DNA of 64,000 nt from Gymnodinialimonas sp. 57CJ19 (GTDB taxonomy: Bacteria; Pseudomonadota; Alphaproteobacteria; Rhodobacterales; Rhodobacteraceae), in NCBI RefSeq assembly GCF_038396845.1, contig NZ_CP151587.1:904001-968000 (forward strand), given 5' to 3'. Positions 1 through 7,792 of the stretch are shown here, piece after piece. The notes under the pieces were generated by a model, which did no database searches, was not told the origin of the DNA, and worked only from the letters and a program-made list of their open reading frames with translations. Both the position numbers and the translations under genes were made by a program. Every line of letters begins with the position of its first letter. Position 1 is the stretch's first letter.

Positions 1-2
1 TC

Positions 3-1199
3 GCCGCCCGTGCCGCCGTTCTGCGGGCCTCGGCCGAGGCGGAAGAAGCGGCGCAACGCCCGATCCGGGCCAATGATCCGGCGTTCCGAGCTTGGATTGC
101 AGCGTTCAGGGAAAGGGCGCTGGCGGCGGGCATCAGCGCGGCGACGTTCGAGCAAGCCTTCGATGGATTGCAGCTGAACACGCGGGTGTTGGAACGGGAT
201 CGCAATCAGGCCGAATTCTCTCGGACCCTTTGGGAATATCTCGACTCGGCTGTTTCCGCGACCCGCATTCGCAACGGGCAAGAGGCGCGCGCTGAATGGC
301 GCACGACGTTGTCACGGATCGAGGAACAGTTTCAGGTGGAGGCCGAAGTTGTGGTCGCCGTCTGGGGCTTGGAAAGCGCCTATGGGGCGTCCCGCGGCAG
401 CGTAGGGATCGTAGAGGCGATGGCCTCGCTTGCCTATGACGGACGGCGGCAGGACTTCTTTGAGGCGCAGCTGATCGCGGCTTTGCAGATCATCGAGGCG
501 GGCGACACGCAGGCCCGCAACATGACCGGATCATGGGCCGGAGCGATGGGCCACACGCAGTTCATGCCGACCAGCTACCTGGAGTTTGCCCAGGATTTCG
601 ACGGTGATGGTCGCCGCAATATCTGGAGCGATAATCCCGTCGATGCGCTGGCCTCTACGGCGCATTATCTGGCGGAACACGGGTGGGTCTATGGCCAGCC
701 TTGGGGCATGGAAGTGCGCCTGCCCGATGGATTCGACTACCGCCTTGCCGGAGAGCAGGAGCGTATCAGCGCCGCATTCTGGAACAATCTTGGGGTGCGC
801 CAGATCAACGGTGACCCGATCCCCGACCACGGGCCTGCGTCGATCCTGTTGCCCGGCGGGGCAGAGGGCGTGGCCCTGGTGGTGTTCAGCAACTTCCGGG
901 TGATTGAACGCTATAACCCCGCCGATGCCTATGTGATCGCCATCGGCCACCTCAGCGATCGGATTGAGGGCGGGCGCGGGTTTCAGGCCGGATGGCCCCG
1001 TGGCGACCGGGCGTTGACCTTTGCCGAGAGGGAAGAGTTGCAGCGCCTGCTCTTGGCGGCGGGGCATTATCACGAGGATATCGACGGAATCGTTGGGCCG
1101 ATCACCATTGCAGCGGTGCGCAGCTACCAGGAAGCTGTGGGCGTGACACCCGATGGCTATGCCTCCCTGCGGTTGTTGGAGCGTTTGCGGCGCGGCTAG
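3..1199 (+). CDS. Lytic murein transglycosylase, MltB type with peptidoglycan-binding domain (5' partial)
   Basis: This enzyme should cleave the MurNAc-GlcNAc bond of peptidoglycan in the periplasm, leaving 1,6-anhydro ends. The frame is open to the left window edge, so the true start and signal peptide lie outside; 398 residues are visible. The catalytic glutamate is in WGLESAYG (codon near 372). The family block GSWAGAMGHTQFMP follows, then a DFDGDGRRNIW segment. The last 60 residues are a PG_binding_1 domain with a DIDGIVGPIT motif. It ends about 140 bases before imuB on the same strand, but imuB has its own SOS box, so they are probably separate transcripts. A second protein of the same architecture lies at 13931-15112. 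The family assignment is firm; the specific Mlt subtype is not. Confidence 0.93.
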   Translation, partial: AARAAVLRASAEAEEAAQRPIRANDPAFRAWIAAFRERALAAGISAATFEQAFDGLQLNTRVLERDRNQAEFSRTLWEYLDSAVSATRIRNGQEARAEWRTTLSRIEEQFQVEAEVVVAVWGLESAYGASRGSVGIVEAMASLAYDGRRQDFFEAQLIAALQIIEAGDTQARNMTGSWAGAMGHTQFMPTSYLEFAQDFDGDGRRNIWSDNPVDALASTAHYLAEHGWVYGQPWGMEVRLPDGFDYRLAGEQERISAAFWNNLGVRQINGDPIPDHGPASILLPGGAEGVALVVFSNFRVIERYNPADAYVIAIGHLSDRIEGGRGFQAGWPRGDRALTFAEREELQRLLLAAGHYHEDIDGIVGPITIAAVRSYQEAVGVTPDGYASLRLLERLRRG

Positions 1200-1307
1200 G
1201 GATTGCGCCGGGCTTCGCCCGTCGCCCGCGCTTCCTCCTCCGCACAAAGTGCGTCCTCGGGGCTGTAATGGGGGACTCGACTCCGAAACGGCGGCAGTCT
1301 AATTTGA

Positions 1308-1322
1308 GAACAAATCAGGAAC
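1308..1322 (+). promoter_or_regulatory. LexA/SOS box GAAC-N7-GAAC upstream of imuB
   Basis: The sequence reads GAAC-AAATCAG-GAAC, an exact match to the direct-repeat SOS box known from Rhodobacter and other alphaproteobacteria (GTTC-N7-GTTC on the other strand). It ends 14 bases before the ATG at 1337. This supports that start over an in-frame ATG at 1268, which would put the operator inside the coding region. DNA-damage induction is inferred. Confidence 0.8.
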
Positions 1323-1336
1323 AATTGCTGCCGCTC

Positions 1337-3049
1337 ATGTCCACACCCCCTCGCCATAACGTTGCCAACCGGCGGCGCATCCTCTCGCTATGGTTCCCGC
1401 GTTTGGGGGTGGAGCGGGTGCTGAGGGGAGAGCCGGGCCTGGCCGAAATGCCCCTGGTCACGGTGAGCGAGACGGGCAATCTCAGGCAATTGGCCGCGAC
1501 CAGCGTGGCGGCGGAGCGGGAAGGGTTGGCAAGGGGGCAATCCCTGAGCGAGGCCATGGTGCTGTGCCCCGATCTGGTAACCCGCCCCGAAGATCTGGGA
1601 CGTGAGGCGGCGCTTTTGATGGCGCTGCGACGGTGGGCGGGAAAGTTCAGCCCCTGGGTGTCAGAAGAGGGCCGCGAAAGCCTTTTGGTGGACCTTACCG
1701 GTTGCGCACATCTGTTTGGCGGGGAAGAGCCGTTGTTTCGCCAAGTGCAGGAAGATTGCGGGGACCTTGGCCTTACCGTCTGCGCCGGGATCGCCGATAC
1801 GGCCGGGGCGGCTTGGGCCTTGGCGCGATACGGCGGCGGGCAGGGCGGCGGACAGGGCGGCGGACAGGGCCTTGTGCAGGGGCGCAACGGCGACGCGATT
1901 GATCAAGAAGCCCGCGCCACGCGGTCACGCGCCAGCAAGCGGCATTGGGTGAAGGGCGGCCCTGCGCCTGCCACGCAACTGGCGGGTGGCCCGGTGCAAC
2001 GGATCGCCAAGCCGGGGGCCACGCGGCAGGCCTTGGCGCCTCTGCCGATTGCCGCGTTGCGGGTGGATGCCGCCACCACGGCGGGGCTGGCGCGGTTGGG
2101 CCTGCGGCAGATCGGCGATGTGCTGGCGTTGCCCCGTGCCAGCCTGACGCGCCGTTTTGGGCAGGGCTTGATCCGGCGGATGGATCAGGCGCTTGGGACG
2201 ATGCCAGAGCCGATCTCGCCTGCCGGGGCGCCGTTGCATTTTGCGGTGCGCCTCAGCTTGCCGGACCCGATTGGCCTGGAGGCGGATATCGCCGCTGGCC
2301 TGGACAGGCTTCTGCCGCCCCTGTGCGAGAAGCTCCGCGCCAAGGGCCGGGGCGCCCGGCGGGTCCGGCTGGAACTCAGCCGGGTAGAGGGGGACACCCA
2401 AACCATCGACATCGGCCTTGCGCGGGCGGCGGACCAGCCGGACAAGCTGAAACCCCTGTTCGAGATGAAGCTGGGGGACGTGGACGCAGGCTTTGGCATC
2501 GACCGCTTGCGGGTGATCGCCCATGTGACCGAACCGCTGCACGCGACCGAACATAAGGGCGGATGGGCCGTGGCCCAGGAAAGCGCGGCCCCCCGGACGC
2601 TGGACCAGGACATGGCCGACCAGCTCGCTCGGCTTGGGGCACGGGTGGGGTTGGAGGCGATCCGCCGTGCCCGTCCCGCCGATAGCCATATCCCCGAGAA
2701 GACCTCGGTTCCCCTCGCCGCCGCATGGTCCGAGGCCGAGGCCCCCGGCACCTGGCCCGCCCCCACACGGCCCCGCCCGCTTACCCTGTTCCCGCCCGAA
2801 CCTGTCACCGCCCCGGCATCGCCCGACGTGCCCTCGGGGTTTCGCTGGCGGGGGCGTGATTTCACGACCCACAGCGCCCAAGGCCCAGAAAGAATCGCCC
2901 CGGAGTGGTGGCTGGATGAACGGCAGTGGCGCACCGGGGTGCGGGATTACTGGCGCGTCACAACCCAAGATGGCGCAAGGCTGTGGCTGTATTTCGCCCA
3001 TGGGGGCGGCCAATCGGGCGGGTGGTTTGCCCATGGGGACTTCGGCTAG
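1337..3049 (+). CDS. imuB: ImuB, catalytically inactive Y-family polymerase homologue for damage-induced mutagenesis
   Basis: ImuB normally bridges the beta clamp, ImuA and the error-prone polymerase DnaE2 in the SOS mutasome. The 570-residue protein opens with SLWFPRLGVERVL, carries the family blocks LLVDLTGCAHLFGGE and GIADTAGAAWALARYGG, and closes with a DYWRVTTQDGARLWL segment typical of ImuB C-termini. As in the family, the paired acidic residues of active Y-family polymerases are not seen. Unusual is a GGGQ tandem repeat (bases 1831-1870) followed by a basic low-complexity stretch. No imuA or dnaE2 lies beside it: the upstream gene is a transglycosylase and the downstream one a VOC protein. 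Regulation by LexA is indicated by the box at 1308-1322. Confidence 0.92.
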   Translation: MSTPPRHNVANRRRILSLWFPRLGVERVLRGEPGLAEMPLVTVSETGNLRQLAATSVAAEREGLARGQSLSEAMVLCPDLVTRPEDLGREAALLMALRRWAGKFSPWVSEEGRESLLVDLTGCAHLFGGEEPLFRQVQEDCGDLGLTVCAGIADTAGAAWALARYGGGQGGGQGGGQGLVQGRNGDAIDQEARATRSRASKRHWVKGGPAPATQLAGGPVQRIAKPGATRQALAPLPIAALRVDAATTAGLARLGLRQIGDVLALPRASLTRRFGQGLIRRMDQALGTMPEPISPAGAPLHFAVRLSLPDPIGLEADIAAGLDRLLPPLCEKLRAKGRGARRVRLELSRVEGDTQTIDIGLARAADQPDKLKPLFEMKLGDVDAGFGIDRLRVIAHVTEPLHATEHKGGWAVAQESAAPRTLDQDMADQLARLGARVGLEAIRRARPADSHIPEKTSVPLAAAWSEAEAPGTWPAPTRPRPLTLFPPEPVTAPASPDVPSGFRWRGRDFTTHSAQGPERIAPEWWLDERQWRTGVRDYWRVTTQDGARLWLYFAHGGGQSGGWFAHGDFG

Positions 3050-3098
3050 CGACGGGCGCGTTCTTGCCAGCGCCCGCCGTCCTGCCTACCGTGACCCC

Positions 3099-3527
3099 AT
3101 GACACCGCCCTTCCGCATCCGCGCCCTAGGGGAGATCGCCATTCGCTGCGACGACCTTGCGCGGATGACCGCGTTTTATGGCGATGTCTTGGGGCTGGAG
3201 CGCATGACGGGCAACGCCGCGCCGAACATCGTTTTCTTCAAGATCGCCGAAGGGTTTGGCGGCCATACACAGATATTGGCTCTGTTTGATAACGACAAAG
3301 ACCAAAGCCAAGCGCCGCGGACCGGGGCCAAGTCATCCCTGCATCACATCGCACTGACCGTGCCCTACGCCGAGCAAGACGCGGTGATGGAATGGTACAG
3401 CACCTTGGGGCAACCCTATAGGGTCGAGCATTTCGGCTGGGTTGGATGGCGCGGTATCTTCACCGAAGACCCGGAAGGGAACACGGTAGAACTGGTCGCC
3501 TACGACGACAGTTTGAAGGCGACATAA
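3099..3527 (+). CDS. VOC (glyoxalase/bleomycin resistance) family protein
   Basis: This 142-residue protein has the two beta-alpha-beta-beta-beta modules of the vicinal oxygen chelate fold. The first opens with GEIAIRCDDLARMTAFYGDVLGL, a pattern in which the family places metal ligands, and the second includes SSLHHIALTVPY and ends with FTEDPEGNTVELVAYD, the usual C-terminal glutamate motif. Members include glyoxalases, dioxygenases and thiol transferases, so the substrate cannot be named. It starts 50 bases after imuB on the same strand. No strong ribosome binding site is visible before the chosen ATG, which is picked because the domain begins right after it. Confidence 0.85.
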   Translation: MTPPFRIRALGEIAIRCDDLARMTAFYGDVLGLERMTGNAAPNIVFFKIAEGFGGHTQILALFDNDKDQSQAPRTGAKSSLHHIALTVPYAEQDAVMEWYSTLGQPYRVEHFGWVGWRGIFTEDPEGNTVELVAYDDSLKAT

Positions 3528-3589
3528 CAAAGACAAAGCTAAGGCTGCCACAGGGTCGGAACGGCAATCGCCAGAAACAGCCCCCGGAA

Positions 3590-3619
3590 CTTCTGCACGC
3601 CCCCACCGGCGTGCAGAAG
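3590..3619. terminator. Perfect 12-bp inverted repeat, possible terminator
   Basis: Arms CTTCTGCACGCC and GGCGTGCAGAAG pair perfectly around a 6-base loop, 63 bases after the VOC gene stop. No T-run follows on either strand, so an intrinsic terminator is only one reading; the end of a small RNA is another. Confidence 0.4.
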
Positions 3620-3812
3620 GTAAGCCACATACGGTACCACACCCCCCCCAAAGGATACTCGTTAAACGACTAAGGTGGGTCCACTCCTAAGGCGGGGCGG
3701 TAAGGCTTTGGGAACGTCGCTGAACGAGCGAAAACAGGCAGGTCGCCAACGTACACAACGCCCTGCCCAGGGTGGCGGCTGCCAGTACTCAGGGCGCCGC
3801 GACCGTAAAAGG

Positions 3813-3828
3813 TTAATAAAAGGTTAAC
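3813..3828. promoter_or_regulatory. CtrA-type box TTAA-N7-TTAAC
   Basis: TTAA-TAAAAGG-TTAAC matches the alphaproteobacterial CtrA consensus exactly. The surrounding AAAAGGTTAA is repeated at an 11-base interval, one helical turn. No start codon follows closely on either strand, which makes the target unclear. Confidence 0.5.
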
Positions 3829-3914
3829 GAACCGAGCACCACTGTCGAAAAGGACAGGTTCTTGGGGTGGGAATGGGGCACGGGCACGTGATTCGTCAGG
3901 CGCCCGTGGGGAAA

Positions 3915-4769
3915 TCAGACCGCCGCTTTGCGCATCTCGTCGATGTAGATTTCGCGCAGCCGGGCCGTGATACTGCCGGGGGTGCCGGTGCCGACACTCT
4001 CTCCGTCAATCTCGATGACGGGCATGACGAAGGTGGTGGCAGAGGTCACAAATGCCTCGTCCGCCTGCTTGGCCTCATCCATCGTGAAGGGGCGTTCTTC
4101 CACCTTCATCTGGGCTTCTTTCGCCATGCGCAGAACCGCGGTCCGGGTGATGCCGGACAGGATCTCATGGCCAAGGTTACGGGTGATGATCGTGTTGCCT
4201 TTCACGATATAGGCGTTGTTCGAGGTGCCCTCGGTCACGACGCCGTCTTCGACCATCCAGGCGTCATGGGCACCGGCAGCCTTGGCGGCCATTTTGCCCA
4301 TGGAGGGGTAGAGGAGCTGCACCGTCTTGATGTCCCGGCGGCCCCAGCGCTGGTCCTCGATCGAGATGATCTTCATGCCGGTCTTCGCCATCGGGTTATC
4401 GGCAAGGCCGGGCTTGTTCTGGGTGAACAGCACGATGGTGGGGGCCGTGTCTTCGGGATAGGCAAAATCACGGTCGGCAGCGCCACGGGTGACCTGAAGG
4501 TAGATCAGCCCCTCGTCGATATCGTTGAGGCGGACCAGTTCACGGTGGATCTCCAGCAGCTCGTCTTCCGTGGTAGGATTGCCCATTTCCAGCTCATCCA
4601 GCGACCGCTGAAGACGTTTGGCGTGGCCGTCGAAGTCGATCAGCTTGCCGTCCAGAACGCTGGTGACCTCATAGACGCCGTCCGCAAACAGGAACCCACG
4701 GTCAAAGATCGAGATGGAGGCTTCAGCTTCAGGCAGATACTGGCCGTTTACGTAGACGGTTCGGGTCAT
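3915..4769 (-). CDS. dat: D-amino-acid aminotransferase (class IV PLP transaminase)
   Basis: The likely reaction is D-alanine + 2-oxoglutarate to pyruvate + D-glutamate. The protein is 284 residues, close to the 283 of the Bacillus enzyme. The PLP lysine is predicted at K148 in GRRDIKTVQLL, and E180 lies in VTEGTSNNAYI, both in the D-transaminase arrangement. A branched-chain or 4-amino-4-deoxychorismate lyase activity cannot be excluded, because the class IV fold is shared. An AAAGGA ribosome binding site precedes the ATG. It lies 30 bases behind the esterase gene and downstream of dgcN-dgcA on the same strand. Its product, D-glutamate, is the substrate of DgcN, which supports the D-amino-acid reading. 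Confidence 0.85.
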   Translation of the reverse strand: MTRTVYVNGQYLPEAEASISIFDRGFLFADGVYEVTSVLDGKLIDFDGHAKRLQRSLDELEMGNPTTEDELLEIHRELVRLNDIDEGLIYLQVTRGAADRDFAYPEDTAPTIVLFTQNKPGLADNPMAKTGMKIISIEDQRWGRRDIKTVQLLYPSMGKMAAKAAGAHDAWMVEDGVVTEGTSNNAYIVKGNTIITRNLGHEILSGITRTAVLRMAKEAQMKVEERPFTMDEAKQADEAFVTSATTFVMPVIEIDGESVGTGTPGSITARLREIYIDEMRKAAV

Positions 4770-4799
4770 GGGCAGGGTCCTTTCATGGTCAATTCACCT

Positions 4800-5597
4800 C
4801 TAGAGCCGAGAGAGAATCCATTCAATGGCCCATTCGACGCGGGCTGTGGAATAGGAATGGCCTCCGTCGAATTCGCAAAAGACCAAGGCGTCGTTGCTGG
4901 CATTTTCACCGCCAAGGCACCGCATCCCCTCGGGGGCCTGCATGGCGGCGGGGCGCCCGTAACCGCCCGCGGTGCCGTACATCTCCAGCACCTCCCAGAT
5001 GTTGCCCTGCGAGGTGCCGCCAATGGTGCGGCCTTCCTGGGGCACGGTGGTGTCCGCGTCGCCGTGAATGTGGACGATCGTGGTCGCGGGAGAGGGGCAA
5101 CTGGCCGGCGTTGGTGACCAGAATGTGCCCGCGTAGGGGACAAAACCCGCGAAGGTTTCGGACATCTCGCAGGCCAGCGTCCAGGTCATCATGCCGCCGG
5201 CGCTGAACCCGGTGGCGATCAGGCGGGTGGCGTCGAGGTCGATCCGGGTGGAGACATCGGCAATGACGGCGCGGACGTAGTCTGTCTCGGCCTCTTGCGT
5301 CTGGTCCGGATTGCGCGGGCGATGGGCAAGGTTCCAGTCATCGGCATCGGCGTTGAGCGCGATGAAGGCCATGCCAAGCCGGTCGGCCACGGCCCGCAGG
5401 GAGGCGTTGCGCATCGCGCCATTGGCAGAGCCTCGGTAGCCATGGGCATGGAAGAACGCGCCGGTTGGCTCGGTTGGGCCGTCGGGCATGTAATAGCGAT
5501 AGGTGCGGTCACCCGGAACGGTGCAATCGGTGTCAGGGCCACAGGCCATGGCGGGTGTTGTGAACAGGGCGAGGGCAACGAAGAGGATTGGGCGCAT
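4800..5597 (-). CDS. Secreted alpha/beta-hydrolase, poly(3-hydroxybutyrate) depolymerase/LpqC-like esterase
   Basis: A signal peptide (about 18 residues, ending TTPAMA before CGPDTDC) suggests export. The 265-residue protein shows the alpha/beta-hydrolase elements in order: HAHGYRGSA oxyanion region, nucleophile S132 in GFSAGG, the acid in HIHGDADTTVP, and the histidine in GGHSYS. The same layout occurs in feruloyl esterases and PHB depolymerases of the LpqC group, so the substrate is open. It sits between dgcA and the aminotransferase gene on the same strand. About 150 bases containing strong hairpins separate it from dgcA, so it may be transcribed from its own promoter. Confidence 0.82.
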   Translation of the reverse strand: MRPILFVALALFTTPAMACGPDTDCTVPGDRTYRYYMPDGPTEPTGAFFHAHGYRGSANGAMRNASLRAVADRLGMAFIALNADADDWNLAHRPRNPDQTQEAETDYVRAVIADVSTRIDLDATRLIATGFSAGGMMTWTLACEMSETFAGFVPYAGTFWSPTPASCPSPATTIVHIHGDADTTVPQEGRTIGGTSQGNIWEVLEMYGTAGGYGRPAAMQAPEGMRCLGGENASNDALVFCEFDGGHSYSTARVEWAIEWILSRL

Positions 5598-5687
5598 TGG
5601 GAAGCTCCGGGTTTGGTGTGTCGGAGAGTGACCTGTTTCGGGCGGCGGCGCACCTTAACTTCGTGTGAGGTGGAGGAGGGGACGGGA

Positions 5688-5744
5688 GCGAGGGGCCAGC
5701 CCCTCGCGCTCCCCGGAGGTGTATTTGCCAAGATGAAGGAGCGC
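5688..5744 (-). terminator. Double hairpin directly after dgcA
   Basis: Read on the minus strand, the dgcA stop is followed at once by an inverted repeat (GCGCTCC/GGAGCGC, 5706-5712 with 5738-5744) enclosing the CTTCATCTTGGC element. Then comes a perfect 9-bp hairpin GCGAGGGGC/GCCCCTCGC (5688-5707). No T-tail is present. Attenuation or termination is inferred. Confidence 0.5.
5711..5744 (-). repeat. Dispersed 3' element, copy 1 (CTTCATCTTGGC type)
   Basis: The minus strand carries CTTCATCTTGGCAAATACAC followed by CTCCGGGG, starting 6 bases after the dgcA stop codon. Related copies, each in the same sense as the gene they follow, are at 45321, 48963, 57601 and 38814 (minus). Confidence 0.7.
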
Positions 5745-6686
5745 TCAGCCCCAGAGGGCCGGTTCTGGGGGATGGACGGTGGAGCCGTCGAAGGTCAGCG
5801 GTGGGGTGCGATCTTCGGCCAGGAGGAGGGGGCCGTCGAGGTCCACGATCTCGGCGCCCTGGGCGACCAGCATGGCGGGGGCCATGGCGAGGCTGGAGCC
5901 GACCATGCAACCGACCATGACGGTGTAGCCCTCGGCGCGGGCGGCATCGCGCAGCGCCAGCGCCTCGGTCAGGCCTCCGGTCTTGTCGAGCTTGATGTTG
6001 ACCATGTCGTATTTGCCTTTGAGGCCGGGCAGGGAGGCGCGGTCATGGCAGGATTCGTCGGCGCAGACGGGCAGGGGGCGGGCGATTTCGGCCAGCATGT
6101 CGTCTTCGCCCACGGGCAGGGGTTGTTCCACCATCTGCACCCCAAGCCGGATCAGGTGCGGGGCGAGGTCGGCGTAGACATCGGCGGTCCAGCCTTCGTT
6201 GGCGTCGACGATGATGGCGGCCTTGGGCGCACCGGCGCGGACCGCTTCGAGGCGGGCCATATCATCAGGCGTGCCGAGTTTGATTTTCAGAAGCGGGCGG
6301 TGGCCGTGTTTGGCGGCGGCTGCGCGCATGTTGTCGGGCGTGTCGAGCGACAGGGTGAACGCGCTGGTGACCGGTTTGGGGGCCGCGATGTTGAGCAGAT
6401 CCCAGACGCGGCGGCCTTGGGTTTTCGCGGCCAGGTCGATCAAGGCACAATCGAGGGCGTTGCGGGCGGCCCCGGCGGGCAGGGCCGAGACATCGCCATG
6501 GGATGCCTCGAGCTGCGCCGTGACGCTGTCGAGCGTTTCGCCATAGCGGGCATAGGGCACGCATTCGCCGCGCCCGATATGGCCATCTTGCGTGATCGTG
6601 ACGGTCAGCACCTGAGCCTCGGTCCTTGATCCGCGAGAGATGGTGAAGACCTCGGCCAAGCGGAAGCTGTCTCGGGTGATCTGCAT
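5745..6686 (-). CDS. dgcA: N-acetyl-D-glutamate racemase / dipeptide epimerase (enolase superfamily)
   Basis: This 313-residue protein belongs to the Ala-Glu epimerase branch of the enolase superfamily. It shows LKIKLG (catalytic KxK), VDANEGW, EQPLP and CADES (metal ligands) and IKLDKTGG (second catalytic lysine). Next to a DUF1611 gene this branch has been described as DgcA, which converts N-acetyl-D-glutamate to N-acetyl-L-glutamate in marine proteobacteria. Standing alone it would be called L-Ala-D/L-Glu epimerase of murein recycling. The ATG at 6686 shares one base with the dgcN stop (TGATG), so the two are translationally coupled; a GTG three bases upstream is an alternative start. Confidence 0.88.
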   Translation of the reverse strand: MQITRDSFRLAEVFTISRGSRTEAQVLTVTITQDGHIGRGECVPYARYGETLDSVTAQLEASHGDVSALPAGAARNALDCALIDLAAKTQGRRVWDLLNIAAPKPVTSAFTLSLDTPDNMRAAAAKHGHRPLLKIKLGTPDDMARLEAVRAGAPKAAIIVDANEGWTADVYADLAPHLIRLGVQMVEQPLPVGEDDMLAEIARPLPVCADESCHDRASLPGLKGKYDMVNIKLDKTGGLTEALALRDAARAEGYTVMVGCMVGSSLAMAPAMLVAQGAEIVDLDGPLLLAEDRTPPLTFDGSTVHPPEPALWG

Positions 6687-7687
6687 CACAGGGCTTCCAG
6701 CGCGTCACACAGGCGGCCCGCGCCTTGGCGGAACGGATCGGCAGTGGGCAGGCCCATGCGTTTTTCGATATCGGCGAGGCATTGCAGCGCCTCGTCTTCC
6801 CCCAGAGCGGCGGTGTTGACGGAGATGCCCACAACCTCGGCCTTGGGGTTCGCAACACGGGCCAGCGGCAGGGCGGTGTCGCGCAGCTGCTCCAGCGTCG
6901 GCAGGGAATAGCCGGGCAGGCCGCGCATATGGGTGCGGGTCGGCTCGTGCGACAGGATCAGCGCATCGGGTTGGCCGCCGTGGATCAGCGCCATGGTGAC
7001 GCCGGAATAAGAGACGTGGAACAGGCTGCCCTGGCCTTCGATCATGTCCCAGTGATCCTCGTCATTGTCGGGGGTCAGCCATTCGACGGCGCCGGCCATG
7101 AAGTCGGCAATCACCGCGTCCAGCGGGACGCCATCGCCGGTCACGAGGATGCCGGTCTGGCCGGTGGCACGGAAGCTGGACTTCAGGCCACGGGCCTTCA
7201 TTTCCTTGTCCATCGCCAGGGACGTATACATCTTGCCCGCCGAGCAATCGGTGCCCACGGCCAAGCAGCGCTTACCGGTGCGTTTGATGCCATTGGCGAT
7301 CGGGTAATCAACCGAGGGGATGCGCACATCGTGCAGGGTGCGCCCGTATTCCTTGGCAACAGCCACCAGATCGGGTTCGTCGTTAAGCAGGTTGTGCAGG
7401 CCAGAGGCGATATCGAAGCCCTCGGCCAGAGCCTCGATCAGCACGCGCTTCCAAGAGCTGGAGATCACGCCGCCCCGGTTGGCCACGCCCACCACCAGCG
7501 TTTTCGCGCCGGATGCCTTGGCGGCGGCAAGGTCCATATCGGCGACTTTTACATCGGCGTTGCAGCCCTCCATGCGGAACTGGCCGATCACATTCTCGGG
7601 GCGCCAATCACGGATGCCCTGGGCGACCTTTGCGGCCAATGCATCGGGCGCGTCACCCAGAAACAGAAGATACGGTGTTTCGATCAT
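6686..7687 (-). CDS. dgcN: DUF1611 protein, D-glutamate N-acetyltransferase DgcN
   Basis: The 333-residue protein is a DUF1611 member with a P-loop-like motif GTDCSAGKMYTS in the middle, an N-terminal Rossmann-like part containing VVGVANRGG, and the conserved SHEPTRTHMRGLPGY segment. DUF1611 proteins paired with a DgcA-type racemase have been shown to acetylate D-glutamate, feeding it as N-acetyl-glutamate into arginine metabolism. The start MIETPYLL is chosen over an upstream in-frame codon because the domain begins there. It is the first gene of the minus-strand set dgcN-dgcA-(esterase-dat). A strong inverted repeat at 7793-7827 lies about 105 bases upstream and could be its operator. Confidence 0.88.
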   Translation of the reverse strand: MIETPYLLFLGDAPDALAAKVAQGIRDWRPENVIGQFRMEGCNADVKVADMDLAAAKASGAKTLVVGVANRGGVISSSWKRVLIEALAEGFDIASGLHNLLNDEPDLVAVAKEYGRTLHDVRIPSVDYPIANGIKRTGKRCLAVGTDCSAGKMYTSLAMDKEMKARGLKSSFRATGQTGILVTGDGVPLDAVIADFMAGAVEWLTPDNDEDHWDMIEGQGSLFHVSYSGVTMALIHGGQPDALILSHEPTRTHMRGLPGYSLPTLEQLRDTALPLARVANPKAEVVGISVNTAALGEDEALQCLADIEKRMGLPTADPFRQGAGRLCDALEAL

Positions 7688-7792
7688 CGAAGAGGCCCCT
7701 TGCGCGGAAAAAAAGTAGGTGTCACGGCAAATTAGCCGCGTTCCGGCGCACATTCTGCGAAAAATGGGGCGTGGCGAAGGCTAATTGCGGGT

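Larger units (their letters stand above)
3528..3914. other. 387-base gap with CtrA-type box and inverted repeats, no gene recognised
   Basis: The gap lies between the 3' ends of two convergent genes, so a promoter is not expected here. It contains a perfect 12-bp hairpin at 3590-3619, a perfect CtrA-type box at 3813-3828, and an inverted repeat CACGGGC/GCCCGTG just beyond the aminotransferase stop. No reading frame with coding character starts after the box. A small RNA is possible but unproven. Confidence 0.5.

Noticed and set aside
3460..3651. A 63-codon minus-strand frame with a hydrophobic, cysteine-containing product in the gap after the VOC gene
   Set aside because: It overlaps the end of the VOC gene and the 12-bp hairpin, with no ribosome site and no family resemblance.
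3867..5117. A long plus-strand open frame of over 400 codons
   Set aside because: It runs opposite to the aminotransferase and esterase genes. Its product is a low-complexity Gly/His/Arg-rich sequence typical of the antisense of GC-rich genes.
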